NCBI RefSeq assembly: GCF_003993775.1
Contig: NZ_RJRZ01000006.1
Coordinates: 1-64,000, forward strand
From: Frigidibacter oleivorans
Lineage (GTDB): Bacteria; Pseudomonadota; Alphaproteobacteria; Rhodobacterales; Rhodobacteraceae
Reading direction: 5' to 3'
Length of the DNA stretch: 64,000 nucleotides
Positions within the stretch are counted from its first letter, which is position 1, and each line of letters begins with the position of its first letter. The notes below the pieces were generated by a model. It saw only the letters and a program-made list of their open reading frames with translations, had not been told where the DNA came from and made no database searches. Both the position numbers and the translations under genes were made by a program. This document shows, piece by piece, positions 16,044 through 26,000 of this stretch.

Positions 16044-17246
16044 ATGACCTCGCCCACCCCGGATGCCAGCCCCGACATCGGCCTGATGCGGGTTCCGTCG
16101 CAGCGGATCGGCCGGCTGATGGACCTCGTCGCCGAACTGTCGCTCTCGGTCGCGGAAACCGTGCGCTCGCCCGATCTCGACGGGCTGGACCTGGGCCATT
16201 TCGACGCCGCCGTCCACCGGCTGACGATGATCATGCGCGAGGTGCAGGACGTCGCCACGGAAATGCGGCTGGTGCCGGTGGACGACGTGTTCCGCCGCCT
16301 GCGCCGCATGGTGCGCGAACTCGAACGCCAGACCGGCAAGTCGATCGAGGTGAAGGTCATCGGCGGCGACACCCAGATCGACAAGCTGGTGGCGGACCGG
16401 CTGTATGACCCGCTGCTGCACGTGCTGCGCAATGCCGCCGATCACGGGCTGGAAGGCCCCGAGGAGCGCCGCGCCGCGGGCAAGCCTGCGACCGGCGTCA
16501 TCCGCGTGTCGGCGGCGCAGGCGGGCAGCGAGGTGCGCATCACCGTCGCCGATGACGGACGCGGGCTCGACAGGGGGCGCATCCTCGCCAAGGCCCGGCA
16601 GCGCGGCCTGATCGGGCCGGGCGAGGAACCCGCCGACGGCGCGCTGTGGAAGGTGATCTTCGAACCCGGCTTCTCGACCGCCGAGAACGTGTCGAACCTG
16701 TCCGGCCGGGGCGTCGGCATGGACGTGCTGCAGACCACGATGGCGGCGTTGCGCGGGCGGATCACCGTCGACAGCAGCGCCGGCCAGGGCACGTCGGTCG
16801 GTCTGCACATCCCGGTGTCGCTGGCCTTTCTCGACTGCGTCGTGCTGCGGCAGGGCGACAAGCTCTTTGCCGTTCCGATCGAGGTGGTGGCGGAAATCGC
16901 CCGCCCCGCCCCGGGCGACATGATCCGTCTCAGCGCCGCGGGCGGGGACGAGCTGTTCCGGCTGCGCGGCCGGAACATCCCGGTGCGCCGGCTGGAGGAA
17001 TTCTATGCGGGCGGGTGTCGCGGCGCGGGGGCGGGCGCCGGGGTGATCGTCGTCTGCCAGTCGGGCGAGGGCCTGATCGCCGTTCCCGTCGACGAGGTGC
17101 TGGACCGCCAGCAGGTGGTGATGAAACCGCTGCTGGGACGGCTGGCGCAGGTGCGCGCGAGCTTCGGCTGCGCCCTTCTGGGCAGTGGCGAGGTCGCGCT
17201 GGTGCTCGACTGCGAACGGCTGGCGCCGGGGGGATCCGCACGATGA
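16044..17246 (+). CDS. cheA4: Chemotaxis kinase CheA4: dimer, ATPase and CheW-like domains only
   Basis: A 400-residue CheA lacking the phosphorylatable P1 domain and the P2 domain. It begins directly with the P3 dimerisation helices (residues ~10-60). The P4 kinase domain follows with N-box VLRNAADHG, G1 DDGRGLD and G2 GFSTAENVSNLSGRGVGMDV. The C-terminal P5 domain is CheW-like. R. sphaeroides CheA4 has the same layout and phosphorylates the P1 domain of CheA3 in trans. cheA3 is present at 23047, so the pair would act as one split kinase. Its stop overlaps the cheR start (ATGA). Confidence 0.92.
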   Translation: MTSPTPDASPDIGLMRVPSQRIGRLMDLVAELSLSVAETVRSPDLDGLDLGHFDAAVHRLTMIMREVQDVATEMRLVPVDDVFRRLRRMVRELERQTGKSIEVKVIGGDTQIDKLVADRLYDPLLHVLRNAADHGLEGPEERRAAGKPATGVIRVSAAQAGSEVRITVADDGRGLDRGRILAKARQRGLIGPGEEPADGALWKVIFEPGFSTAENVSNLSGRGVGMDVLQTTMAALRGRITVDSSAGQGTSVGLHIPVSLAFLDCVVLRQGDKLFAVPIEVVAEIARPAPGDMIRLSAAGGDELFRLRGRNIPVRRLEEFYAGGCRGAGAGAGVIVVCQSGEGLIAVPVDEVLDRQQVVMKPLLGRLAQVRASFGCALLGSGEVALVLDCERLAPGGSAR

Positions 17247-18061
17247 TCGACCAGCGCGCCGAAAGCAGCGGCTACGAGACGATCCGCGACTGGCTGTCGC
17301 GGCGCTGCGCGATCCATTACCCCGAGGCGAAGCGCGATCTTCTGACCCAGAGGCTGGGCCGGGTGCAGCGCGCCTATGCCATCCCCTCGCTTGCCGCGCT
17401 GGCCGCGGCCGTCGGCGACAGCCAGCAGCACGAGGTGCAGCTGGCGGTGATTCATGCCGCCTCGACCAACCACACCTATTTCTGGCGCGAGCACGAGGTG
17501 CTGGAATTCTTCCGTGCCTCGGTCCTGCCCGATCTCGCCCGGCGGCCGCAGATCCGGCTGTGGAGCGCGGCCTGTTCGACCGGCGACGAGGTCTACACCC
17601 TTGCCATCCTGATCGCCGAGACGCTGGGGATGGCGGCACTGGAACAGACGCAGATCCTGGGTACCGATATCAGCGAGCCGGTGATTTCCAGGGCCGAAAG
17701 CGGCATCTTCCCCGCGCGCCAGCTGCAATCCATGCCGGCCGCGCTGCGCGCCAAATACCTCGTGCCGGTCGGGATCGAGCAGTTCCAGGTGATCCCGGCG
17801 CTGCGCCGGGCCTGCACCTTCCGGCGGATGAACCTGAAGGTCACGCCCTTCCCCTTCCGCAACACCTTCCAGGCCGCGTTCTGCCGCAACGTGCTGTACT
17901 ACTTCGCGCACGAGGACCAGGTCGCGACCGTCAACGCCATCGCGGACGTGGTCGAGCCGGGCGGGTGGCTGTTCACCAGCGTGACCGAGAACGTGCGCGA
18001 CATGTCGCACCGCTGGAAGGTCCTCGACAGCGGCATCGCCCGCCGGGCGGAGCGGTCATGA
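17243..18061 (+). CDS. cheR: Chemoreceptor methyltransferase CheR
   Basis: A 272-residue S-adenosylmethionine-dependent glutamate methyltransferase. The all-helical N-domain (~residues 10-75) precedes the Rossmann domain with the SAM loop WSAACSTGDEVYTLAI; the family usually has STGEEPYS. Further motifs are LGTDISEPVISRAESG and CRNVLYYFAHEDQ. It would methylate TlpT, encoded in the same operon. It corresponds in position to R. sphaeroides cheR3. It overlaps cheA4 and cheB by 4 bp each. Confidence 0.93.
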   Translation: MIDQRAESSGYETIRDWLSRRCAIHYPEAKRDLLTQRLGRVQRAYAIPSLAALAAAVGDSQQHEVQLAVIHAASTNHTYFWREHEVLEFFRASVLPDLARRPQIRLWSAACSTGDEVYTLAILIAETLGMAALEQTQILGTDISEPVISRAESGIFPARQLQSMPAALRAKYLVPVGIEQFQVIPALRRACTFRRMNLKVTPFPFRNTFQAAFCRNVLYYFAHEDQVATVNAIADVVEPGGWLFTSVTENVRDMSHRWKVLDSGIARRAERS

Positions 18062-19221
18062 CGCGCCGCGCGACACCAGCCGCCCCGACGGGCGGGGGCG
18101 GGCCGGTCCGGGTGCTGGTCGTCGACGATTCCGCCATGATGCGCGAGGTGCTGCGCCAGGGCCTGTCGCGCGATCCCGGCATCGAGGTGGTGGGGCTCGC
18201 GGCCAGCGCGGCGCAGGCGGCCGAGATGCTGTCGGACCGGGCGGTCGATGTGATGACGCTCGACATCGAGATGCCGCAGCTCGACGGGCTGAGCTTCCTG
18301 CGCCAGCTGATGGCCGGGCCGCGGCTGCCGGTGGTGGTGGTCTCCTCGGCGACGCAGTCGGGGGCGGCGATCACGCTGGAGGCGATGGAGGCGGGGGCGG
18401 TCGACATCATCGGCAAGCCGTGCCTGTCCGTCGGCACCGGGCTGGGGGCCATCCTGCCGGAGCTGTGCGACCGGGTGCGCGCGGCCGCGGGCGCCCGGGT
18501 GGCGCGGGGCGGGGCCGCGCGCGGCCCGCTTGCGGCGGCGATGGCGCCCCGTCCCGTCCGCCCGGCCGCGCCGGGGCCGCGCCCGCCGGCCGCTGTCCCG
18601 CAGATCCTGGGCATCGGGGCGTCGACGGGCGGCGTGCAGGCGCTGTTCGAGGTGCTGGCGCATCTGACGGTGCCGGTGCCGCCGGTCGTCGTGGTGCAGC
18701 ACATGCCGGAAGGCTTTACCGCCGCCTTCGCGCGGCGGCTCGACGCGGCGCTGCCCTTCGAGGTGGCCGAGGCGCAGGACGGCGAGCCGCTGCTGCCGAA
18801 CCGGGTGCTGATCGCGCCGGGCGGCAGCCGCCACATGCGCGTCGAAGGCCGCGCGCCGCACTGGCGGGTGGCGCTGGTCGAGGGCGCGCCGGTCAGCTTC
18901 TCGCGCCCGTCCGTGGATGTGCTGTTCGCCTCGCTGGCGGAACGGGCGGGCGGTCTGGCCGGTGCGGCGCTGCTGACCGGCATGGGGTCGGACGGGGCGC
19001 GGGGGCTGGCCGCGATCCGGCGGGCCGGCGGCATGACGATTGCACAGGACGAGGCGAGCTCGGTCGTCTGGGGGATGCCCGGCGCGGCCGTGGACCTGGG
19101 GGCGGCCTGTCAGGTGCTGCCGCTCGACCGGATCGCGCGGGCGCTTGCGGGCGACCCGGCATCGCCGCCGCCCCGGCCCGCCCGGCCCGCCGCCGTGGAA
19201 GGACAGACAGATGAAGGATAG
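18058..19221 (+). CDS. cheB: Chemoreceptor methylesterase CheB
   Basis: A 387-residue two-domain response regulator. The receiver (residues ~18-130) has VVDDSAMMR, the phosphorylation Asp in VMTLDIEMP and the Lys in IIGKP. A proline-rich linker leads to the methylesterase domain. The catalytic Ser lies in IGASTGGVQALFEVL, the His in VVVQHMPEGFTAAFARRL and the Asp in LTGMGSDGARGL. It removes methyl groups from TlpT after phosphorylation by the CheA3/CheA4 pair. It holds the position of cheB2 in R. sphaeroides cheOp3. Confidence 0.94.
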   Translation: MTRRATPAAPTGGGGPVRVLVVDDSAMMREVLRQGLSRDPGIEVVGLAASAAQAAEMLSDRAVDVMTLDIEMPQLDGLSFLRQLMAGPRLPVVVVSSATQSGAAITLEAMEAGAVDIIGKPCLSVGTGLGAILPELCDRVRAAAGARVARGGAARGPLAAAMAPRPVRPAAPGPRPPAAVPQILGIGASTGGVQALFEVLAHLTVPVPPVVVVQHMPEGFTAAFARRLDAALPFEVAEAQDGEPLLPNRVLIAPGGSRHMRVEGRAPHWRVALVEGAPVSFSRPSVDVLFASLAERAGGLAGAALLTGMGSDGARGLAAIRRAGGMTIAQDEASSVVWGMPGAAVDLGAACQVLPLDRIARALAGDPASPPPRPARPAAVEGQTDEG

Positions 19222-19225
19222 GGGA

Positions 19226-19792
19226 ATGACCCAGCAAGACGTTTCCACCGACCTGCTTTCCGCGCCCGAGGGCGAAGCGGAGACCATCTCGGACATGTAT
19301 CTGACCTTCGTCCTGTCGGACGAGGAATACGGCGTCGGCATCGCGCTGGTGACCGAGATCGTCGGCATGCAGCGCATCATGCCGATCCCCGACATGCCGC
19401 GCTATGTCCGGGGGGTCATCAACCTGCGGGGCAAGGTGATCCCGCTGATGGACGTGCGGCTGCGCTTCGGCATGCCGGAACGCGCCTATGACGACCGCAC
19501 GGTGATCATCGTGATGGAGCTCGACGACGCGCCGGTGGGCCTGATCGTCGACGGCGTGCGCGAGGTGCTGGAAATCCCGCCGTCGCAGATCGACCGCGCG
19601 GGGCAGTTCGGCCGCGTGACGCAGCGGCCGGTGATCGCGGGCGTCGGCCGGGTGGGCGAGCGGGTGGCGGTGCTGCTGGATCCCGCCGTGCTGGTGTCGG
19701 ATGCCGAGATCGGGATACCGGCCGCCGAGATGTTGCCGCCCGAACCCGTGCCGGCCCCTGTGGCCATGCCGGGGGCGGAGGCGGGCGCATGA
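19226..19792 (+). CDS. cheW: Chemotaxis coupling protein CheW
   Basis: A 188-residue CheW. It has the fold's signature [19 protein letters not shown], the receptor-binding [21 protein letters not shown] and [13 protein letters not shown]. The proline-rich C-terminal ~25 residues extend past the domain. The ATG at 19226 has AGGA 7 nt upstream; an in-frame ATG at 19211 is also possible and would overlap cheB. It links TlpT to the P5 domains of CheA3 and CheA4. It matches cheW4 by position. Its stop overlaps the next start. Confidence 0.92.
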   Translation: MTQQDVSTDLLSAPEGEAETISDMYLTFVLSDEEYGVGIALVTEIVGMQRIMPIPDMPRYVRGVINLRGKVIPLMDVRLRFGMPERAYDDRTVIIVMELDDAPVGLIVDGVREVLEIPPSQIDRAGQFGRVTQRPVIAGVGRVGERVAVLLDPAVLVSDAEIGIPAAEMLPPEPVPAPVAMPGAEAGA

Positions 19793-20481
19793 AGATCCTG
19801 ATCCACAACCAGAAGGGCGGGGTCGGAAAGACCACGGTGGCGGCCAATCTGGGCGCGGCGCTGTTGCGCGGCGGCCATGCCGCCACGCTGCTGCTGGCCG
19901 ATCTCGACCCGCAGATGCACCTCGCCGCCAGCCTTGCCCCCGAGGCGGCGCAGGCCCCCGCCGGCCGGCGCTTCGCCGTCGCGGGCGAGCCCGGCCTGTC
20001 GCTGGTCGCCGGGACGGACCTCGGGGATGCCGGGGACCCGTTCGGCGCCGACGCCTGGGTGGTCGCGGACAGCGCCCCGGGCTGGTCCGGGGGCATCGCC
20101 GACCTCGCCGCGCGCGCCGATCTGGTGATCTGCCCGCTGGAACCGGATTTCCTGGGCCTGTCGGGGCTGGGCCGGTTGCTGGAGCGGCTGACGCCGGCCG
20201 GGATCGGACAGGACCGGCTGCGCATCCTTCTGTGCCGCCACAACCCGCGGCTCGCCCTGCACCGCGAGGTGCAGGGCCTGCTGGCCGAGCGGTTCGGCAG
20301 CCGGCTTCTGCCCGTCGCGATCCGCAGCTCGGTCAAGCTGGCCGAGGCCGCGGGCCGGGGACGGACGATCTTCGGCCATGCGCCCGCCAGCGCCGGGGCC
20401 GGGGACTTCCGCGCCCTGGCCGCGATGCTGGCCGCAATGCCCGCGGGGCACGCGGCCCCCGGCGGACGGAGGGCGGCATGA
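19789..20481 (+). CDS. ppfA: ParA-like partitioning ATPase PpfA for the chemoreceptor cluster
   Basis: A 230-residue deviant-Walker ATPase. The N-terminus [20 protein letters not shown] is the ParA/MinD P-loop with the signature Lys, and [12 protein letters not shown] is the Walker A' Asp motif. The conserved [20 protein letters not shown] follows. In R. sphaeroides the homologue (PpfA/Slp) binds DNA non-specifically and positions the cytoplasmic chemosensory cluster using TlpT as its ParB-like partner. Here it lies between cheW and tlpT, overlapping both by 4 bp, so the same role is expected. It has no link to plasmid partition in this context. Confidence 0.9.
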   Translation: MKILIHNQKGGVGKTTVAANLGAALLRGGHAATLLLADLDPQMHLAASLAPEAAQAPAGRRFAVAGEPGLSLVAGTDLGDAGDPFGADAWVVADSAPGWSGGIADLAARADLVICPLEPDFLGLSGLGRLLERLTPAGIGQDRLRILLCRHNPRLALHREVQGLLAERFGSRLLPVAIRSSVKLAEAAGRGRTIFGHAPASAGAGDFRALAAMLAAMPAGHAAPGGRRAA

Positions 20482-22493
20482 CCGGCACCCCGACGCCACC
20501 CCCGGCCCGGACGGCCCCGCGCCGGCGGGTGCGGCTGACGCAGGACCCGCTCGCGCCGCCGGACGGAACCCCGGCCGAGCCCGCCACCGCGCGGGCGACG
20601 CCGCCCGCCCCCCATGACCCAACCCCGAGCAAGGCCGCCCCGGCAGACGACCGGACCCCCGCCACCAGATCAGAAAGGACAACCGCCGTGACGACCCCCA
20701 CCACTGCCGCCAACGCCGCCGTCAAGGCCGCCTGGGACCGCGTTCCGATGCTGCAGGCTCTCGAAAGCGTGTCGACCCCGCTGATGATCGCCGATGCCGA
20801 CTATGTCATCCGCTATGCCAACGAGGCCGCCTACCAGATGTTCGAGGCGGTCGAGGATGCGATCCGCAGCGAGCTGCCGCATTTCACCGCGCGGCAGGTC
20901 GTGGGCCGGAGCGTCGACCTGTTCCACAAGGATCCGGCCCACCAGCGCCGGATCCTCGACGGGCTGTCGCGCCCGCATGACGGCAGGTTCACCGTCGGCG
21001 GCCGGACGATCGACTTCAAGGCGACGCCGATGTCCCATGTCGAAGGCGAGATGGTGGCCATCCTCGTGGAACTGCGCGACGTGACGCAGTCGCTGCACAG
21101 CCGGCGCCAGTTCGACCTGCTGTTTTCCGAGATCAAGGCGATGGTCGAGGCCCATGACGCCGGCATCATCAGTCATTTCATGTCGCTCGAGGGGTTCGAC
21201 GAGGATTTCTCCCGCGTCGTCGCCGGTGCCAACCGGATGGTGAGCGGCCATCTGGACACCAAGCGGAAGATCCTCGCCTGCGTCAGCGCATTCGCCCAGG
21301 GCCGCTTCGACGCCGAGATCGAGGAGTTCTCGGGCGAGCGCGGCTTCATCAACGAGGCGATCGAGAACATCCGCGCCGCCTTCAAGGCGGTGACGCTCGA
21401 GATCGAGAAATTCTGCCGGGCGGTGGCGACGGGCGACCTGTCGGCGCAGGTGCAGGTGAAGGCCTTCGTCGGCGACTACCGCCGGATCGCCGAGATGATG
21501 GAAGACGCGTTCATCAAGCTGAACGAGACCATCTCGAACGCCTCGCAGCAGGTCCGGCAGGTGTCCGGCACCGTCGAGCAGATGGCGCAGTCGAGCCAGA
21601 CGCTCGCCACCAATTCGCAGATCCAGTCCTCCTCGGTCGACGAGGTCTCGGCCTCGGCCGAACAGACCAACATCCAGGTGAAATCCAACGCCACCGCGGC
21701 CGAGGCCGCGGCACGGCTGGTCGCCGGATCGGCCGCGGTCGCGCAGGACGGCACCAACAAGATCTTCGAGATGGTGCAGGCGATGGAGGGGATCCGGGCC
21801 TCGTCGCTCGACATCGCCAAGATCATCAAGGTCATCGACGAGATCGCCTTCCAGACCAACCTCCTCGCGCTCAACGCCGCGGTCGAGGCGGCGCGCGCGG
21901 GCCAGCATGGCCGCGGCTTCGCCGTGGTGGCGCAGGAGGTCCGCAACCTTGCCGGACGCTCGGCAAAGGCCGCGCGCGAAACCTCGGACCTGATCGAGGG
22001 CGCCTCGACCCGCGTGCAGGCCGGCGTGCGCATCGCCGACGAGACCCGCGCCGCGTTCAGCCGGATCGCCGAGGACATCACCGAGGTGCAAAGGCTCGTG
22101 GGCGACATCGCCGTGGCGAGCGAGGAACAGTCGCGCGGCGTCACCCAGATCAACGTGGCCATCGCCGAGATCGCGAAATCCGCGCTCGCCACCAGCCAGC
22201 AGGCCGAGGAACTGGCCGCCAGCACGACCGAGATGGCGACCGCGACGGATTCGATGCGGCGGGATTTCGACCGCTTCACCCTGCGCCGGATCGAACCGCC
22301 GAAATCCGCCATCACCACGCTCGACCAGCTGAGCCCCGAGCTGCTCGCGCAGCTGCGGCTGATGCTGGCGGGGGCGGGCGGCGCGGCGGCCACCGCGCCG
22401 GCGCCCCTGCCTGCGGGACAGCCGGCAGCCCGGCGGCCGCATGTCAACGGCAAGTCCGCCGACCATGACGAACGCGGCTTCGGCAATTTCTGA
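20478..22493 (+). CDS. tlpT: Soluble chemoreceptor TlpT with PAS domain
   Basis: A 671-residue methyl-accepting protein with no membrane span. From the ATG at 20478, which overlaps the ppfA stop, it has a disordered proline-rich N-terminal ~70 residues containing [16 protein letters not shown] domain follows (~90-195, [20 protein letters not shown]). After a helical linker comes the signalling domain, with its hairpin tip [20 protein letters not shown] at ~455. A GTG at 20688 with a good AAAGGA site could give a shorter protein starting just before the PAS region. The longer start is preferred because the basic segment resembles ParA-stimulating peptides of ParB proteins. It would sense a cytoplasmic signal. 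Confidence 0.9.
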   Translation: MTGTPTPPPARTAPRRRVRLTQDPLAPPDGTPAEPATARATPPAPHDPTPSKAAPADDRTPATRSERTTAVTTPTTAANAAVKAAWDRVPMLQALESVSTPLMIADADYVIRYANEAAYQMFEAVEDAIRSELPHFTARQVVGRSVDLFHKDPAHQRRILDGLSRPHDGRFTVGGRTIDFKATPMSHVEGEMVAILVELRDVTQSLHSRRQFDLLFSEIKAMVEAHDAGIISHFMSLEGFDEDFSRVVAGANRMVSGHLDTKRKILACVSAFAQGRFDAEIEEFSGERGFINEAIENIRAAFKAVTLEIEKFCRAVATGDLSAQVQVKAFVGDYRRIAEMMEDAFIKLNETISNASQQVRQVSGTVEQMAQSSQTLATNSQIQSSSVDEVSASAEQTNIQVKSNATAAEAAARLVAGSAAVAQDGTNKIFEMVQAMEGIRASSLDIAKIIKVIDEIAFQTNLLALNAAVEAARAGQHGRGFAVVAQEVRNLAGRSAKAARETSDLIEGASTRVQAGVRIADETRAAFSRIAEDITEVQRLVGDIAVASEEQSRGVTQINVAIAEIAKSALATSQQAEELAASTTEMATATDSMRRDFDRFTLRRIEPPKSAITTLDQLSPELLAQLRLMLAGAGGAAATAPAPLPAGQPAARRPHVNGKSADHDERGFGNF

Positions 22494-22502
22494 CACTTCT
22501 GG

Positions 22503-22529
22503 CGGCGGGCGCGCGATGCCGCCCCGCCG
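22503..22529 (+). other. Hairpin between tlpT and cheY6
   Basis: CGGCGGG at 22503 and CCCGCCG at 22523 form a perfect 7-bp stem around a 13-nt loop. No T-run follows, so it is more likely an mRNA-stability or attenuation element than a full terminator. It is the first real gap in an otherwise overlapping operon. Confidence 0.35.
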
Positions 22530-22561
22530 TCGCCACAAGCTTATGCAGACGGAGCGAACCC

Positions 22562-22966
22562 ATGCCACATCGAGTCATGATCGTCGATGATGCCGCGATG
22601 ATGCGGCTTTATATCAACAGCTTCATCAAGGGGATGCCCGACTTCAAGGTCGTGGCGCAGGCCTCGAACGGCGAAGAGGCGCTGCACCGGCTGGCCGAGG
22701 GCGCCGAGGTCGACCTCATCCTGCTCGACATCGAGATGCCGGTGATGGACGGGCTCGAATTCCTGCGCCACGCCAAGCTGAAGACGCGGGCGAAGATCTG
22801 CATGCTGTCCTCGGTGGTGGTGTCGGGTTCGCCCCATGCCGCCAAGGCGCGCGAACTGGGCGCCGACGGGGTGGTGGCCAAACCGTCGGGCACTGTCTCT
22901 CACGATCTCGAGGAAAAGATCGGCGACGAACTGGCCCGGACCATGCGGGTGCTGATGGCGGCCTGA
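22562..22966 (+). CDS. cheY6: Chemotaxis response regulator CheY6
   Basis: A 134-residue single receiver domain. Phosphorylation site is Asp56 in LILLDIEMP; the acidic pair is D9-D10, and the conserved Lys lies in VVAKPSG. The stretch around SSVVVSGSPHAAKA and the TVSHDLEEKIGDEL tail add residues compared with E. coli CheY, as in R. sphaeroides CheY6. That protein stops the motor and is dephosphorylated by CheA3. It would act on FliM encoded at 4841-5809. Its ATG has a GGAG site, 68 bp behind tlpT. Confidence 0.9.
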   Translation: MPHRVMIVDDAAMMRLYINSFIKGMPDFKVVAQASNGEEALHRLAEGAEVDLILLDIEMPVMDGLEFLRHAKLKTRAKICMLSSVVVSGSPHAAKARELGADGVVAKPSGTVSHDLEEKIGDELARTMRVLMAA

Positions 22967-23046
22967 CCGCGGCCCCGGCCGATCCGGGGGCGCGACGGGG
23001 GCCGCGCCCGGACGAGGAAGCGCGGGACGGGACGAAAGGGTGGACG

Positions 23047-26000
23047 ATGTCTGACGAGATGGACGAGATCTGGTCGCTGTATGCCGATGACGGGGCGCAG
23101 GCGCTCGATGCGATGGAAACGGCGCTGCTGGCGCTGGATCCCGACGATGGCGCCTCAGACGATGGTGCCCCGGATGCCGCGACGATCGCGGGGCTGTTCC
23201 GGGCGATCCATACCTTCAAGGGCAATGCCCGCGTCCTCGGTCTGGGCGTGATCGAAAGCTGCGCGCATCTGGCCGAGGATCTGATCGGACTGGTGCGCGA
23301 CGAGGGCAAGCCCTTCGACCGCGCGATGCACCGGCTGCTGGTCGAGACCGGCGACGCCCTGCGCCAGATGCTGGAGATCAGCGCCGCCAGCCGGCAGGAC
23401 GCCGATCCCGCGCTGTGCGCCGATCTGCTGGCGCGGCTGCGGCAGAAGGTGGAGACGACGCGCAGCGGCGCGGTGGACGAGGCCGGGGCAGGCGACGCCG
23501 GCCCGGACGCGCCGGATCGATCCCGCGCCCCGGATGCCGAGGGAGGGGAGTCCGCGGCACCTGACGCGGCGGCTTCCGTGTCCGACGCGCCGTCCCAGGC
23601 CGTCACGCCGGTGGCGGTGGACATGGCCTATCTGGCGATCTTTCACGACATGGCCGAAGCCGCGCTTGCCACATGCGCGGCGGCCGATGACGCGGCCTCC
23701 CGCCGCGCGCTGGCCGATCTGGCCCATGCCGCGCGCCAGCTGGGCCTTGCCGAGTGGCTGTCCCTGCTGGACCCCCTTCCCTCGCCGCTGTCGCCCGATG
23801 CCCTGGCCGCCCTGACGGCGGCGATGCGCGCGCTGCTGGACCGGGGCGACGCCGCGCCGCCGCCGACGGCCCCGGCCGTGGCAGAGGCGGATGCCCCCGC
23901 CCTTGCCGCGGACGGCCGTCCCGGTTCCGGAGGCGGGCCGGCGCCGGACGATTTCCTGACGCGGATCGAAGGTCCGCTGTCCGCAATCGCCCGCCACGCC
24001 ATCGACCTGTCGGTGGCAGAACGTCCCGATCCCGAGCGGCTGGCCGAGGCCGTGGCGCTGGTGGTGGCGGAGGCCGCCGCGCGCGGCTATCCGCGCATCG
24101 CCGACACCTGCGACCTGATCCTTGCCGCCGGCACGCCCGCGACCCTGCGCCGCGCGGAACTGCAGCTTTACGAGGAACTCGCCTCGGTCGAGGTGATCGA
24201 ACGGGGCGCCGCCTCGGCGCAGGGTCCGGCCTCCATCCTTGCCGGCTGGTGCGCGGACCATGTCTTCGACACGCTGGACGAGATGGGCGCGACGCTCGAC
24301 CGGCTGAAGCGGGCCGAAAGCGGCGATGCGGCCACCCGCGCGTTGTCGCGGCTGACGCGGCTGATCCACCACGCCTGCCGCTTCTACGGGCTCGACACCG
24401 CGGCGCAGCTCGCGATGTCGCTGCTGGACCTGTTCGAGCGCGGCCAGACCAGCGGCCGCCCGGCCGACGCCATCCTGCTGCGCATCGCGCAGGGCTTCGT
24501 CACCACGCTGGAACTGGTCTTCGACGCGCTGCGCGAGGGCGAGGTGCCCGACACCACGCGGCTGGAACAGCTGTTTGCCGAGGCGAGCGAGATCAGCTTC
24601 ACCGCCAGCGGCCTGCTGACCGCGACGGCGGTGGAACGGCGGCTGGGCCTGCCCCCCGAATTCCACCGGGTGCTGTCCCCCGACAGCGTCGCCGCGGCCT
24701 CGCAGGCGCTGGCCGAGGGGCTGGGCTTCTGGATTCTCCGCGCCGACGTCAACGACGACGAACAGATTGCAGAGCGGCTGTTCGGCTTCATCGGCGCCGG
24801 CGCGATCCGGGCCATCACCAACGTGACGGTGTTTCGCGGCCGGGACACGCTGTTCGACTTCCTGATCGCGTCCGCGCTGTCCGAGGCCGACCTGGCCGAG
24901 GCGCTGGCGCTGATGGACCCCGGCGGCGGCAGGCTGACGCTGATGCGGCGGCTGGAGGTCGCGGCCGGCCCGGAGGATGGCGCACCGGCGGCCGGGGGGG
25001 AGGCAGATCCGGGCGGCGGTGCGGGCGACGGTCCGGCCGATCCGGCGCAGTCGGTGGCGCTGGCCGGCGACATCCCGATCGAGATGCTGGAGCGGATCGG
25101 CGAGATCGCCGCCGGACAGGCGATGGTGCACGGCATGATCGGCGATCTTGTCGAAGAGGACCCTTCCGCCCGCATCGACGAATTCCTGCGCGCCAGCCAG
25201 CGCGACTCCGCCGCCGCGGCGGCGGGCCTGCGCCGCTATGCCGAGGATCTGGGTCGGCGCCTGCGCGCGCTGCTGCTGCCCGAAACCCAGATCCTGGGGC
25301 AGATGGGCGAGCTGCAGCAGATGGCGGCGGACCGGCGCGCCCGGCCGCTGGACGTGGTGCTGCGGCCGCTGGGGGCGCTGGTGTCGGCCGAGGCGCGCAA
25401 CCGGGGTGCGGATGTGCGCCTGACCGTCAGCGGCGGCGAACTGTCGGTCGACGTGGCGCAGCTCGAGACGTTGAAGCGGGTGCTGCGGCCCCTGGTGCTG
25501 GCGCTGACAGCGGGAACGCCGCCGCGCAGCCCGGCGCGGCGGATGCACCTGTCCGCCCGTCGCGGCGAAGACCGGCTGGCGGTGACGCTCGATGACAGCG
25601 GCGGCGGCGCGGGAACCGCAGCCGCAGCGGTCGATGCCGCGATGCGCGAGGTGGAACGCACGGGCGGCGACCTGCGGCAGGTGGACCTACCCGGCGGCGG
25701 GACGCGGCTGCACCTGACGCTGCCGATCAGCCTCGTGGTGATGCAGGGCATGGTCGTGGGCGTCGGCGGGGTCCGCTACGTGCTGCCGGTCGAATCGATC
25801 AGCGGCATCCTGCAGCCCGAAGAGGGCGCGATCCGCCGGCTGTCGGCCGGCGGCGGGGACGAGATCCTGCGCCTCGCCTCGGGCGCGATCCTGCCCCTGC
25901 ACCGGATCGCGCCGCCCTGGCGCGACGGCAGGCCCGAGGCGGCGGGGCGGGTCATCGTCACGCTGGCGCATTTTGGCCGCTCGGTCGCGGTGCCGGTGGA

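Noticed and set aside
19029-19044. A GG-N10-GC site inside cheB (CGGCATGACGATTGCA)
   Set aside because: It lies within a conserved coding region 170 bp from cheW, in a fully overlapping operon. Probably chance.
19789-20481. ParA-like gene considered as sign of a plasmid or integrated element
   Set aside because: It is embedded in the chemotaxis operon with overlaps on both sides and lacks parB and parS. The PpfA role explains it.
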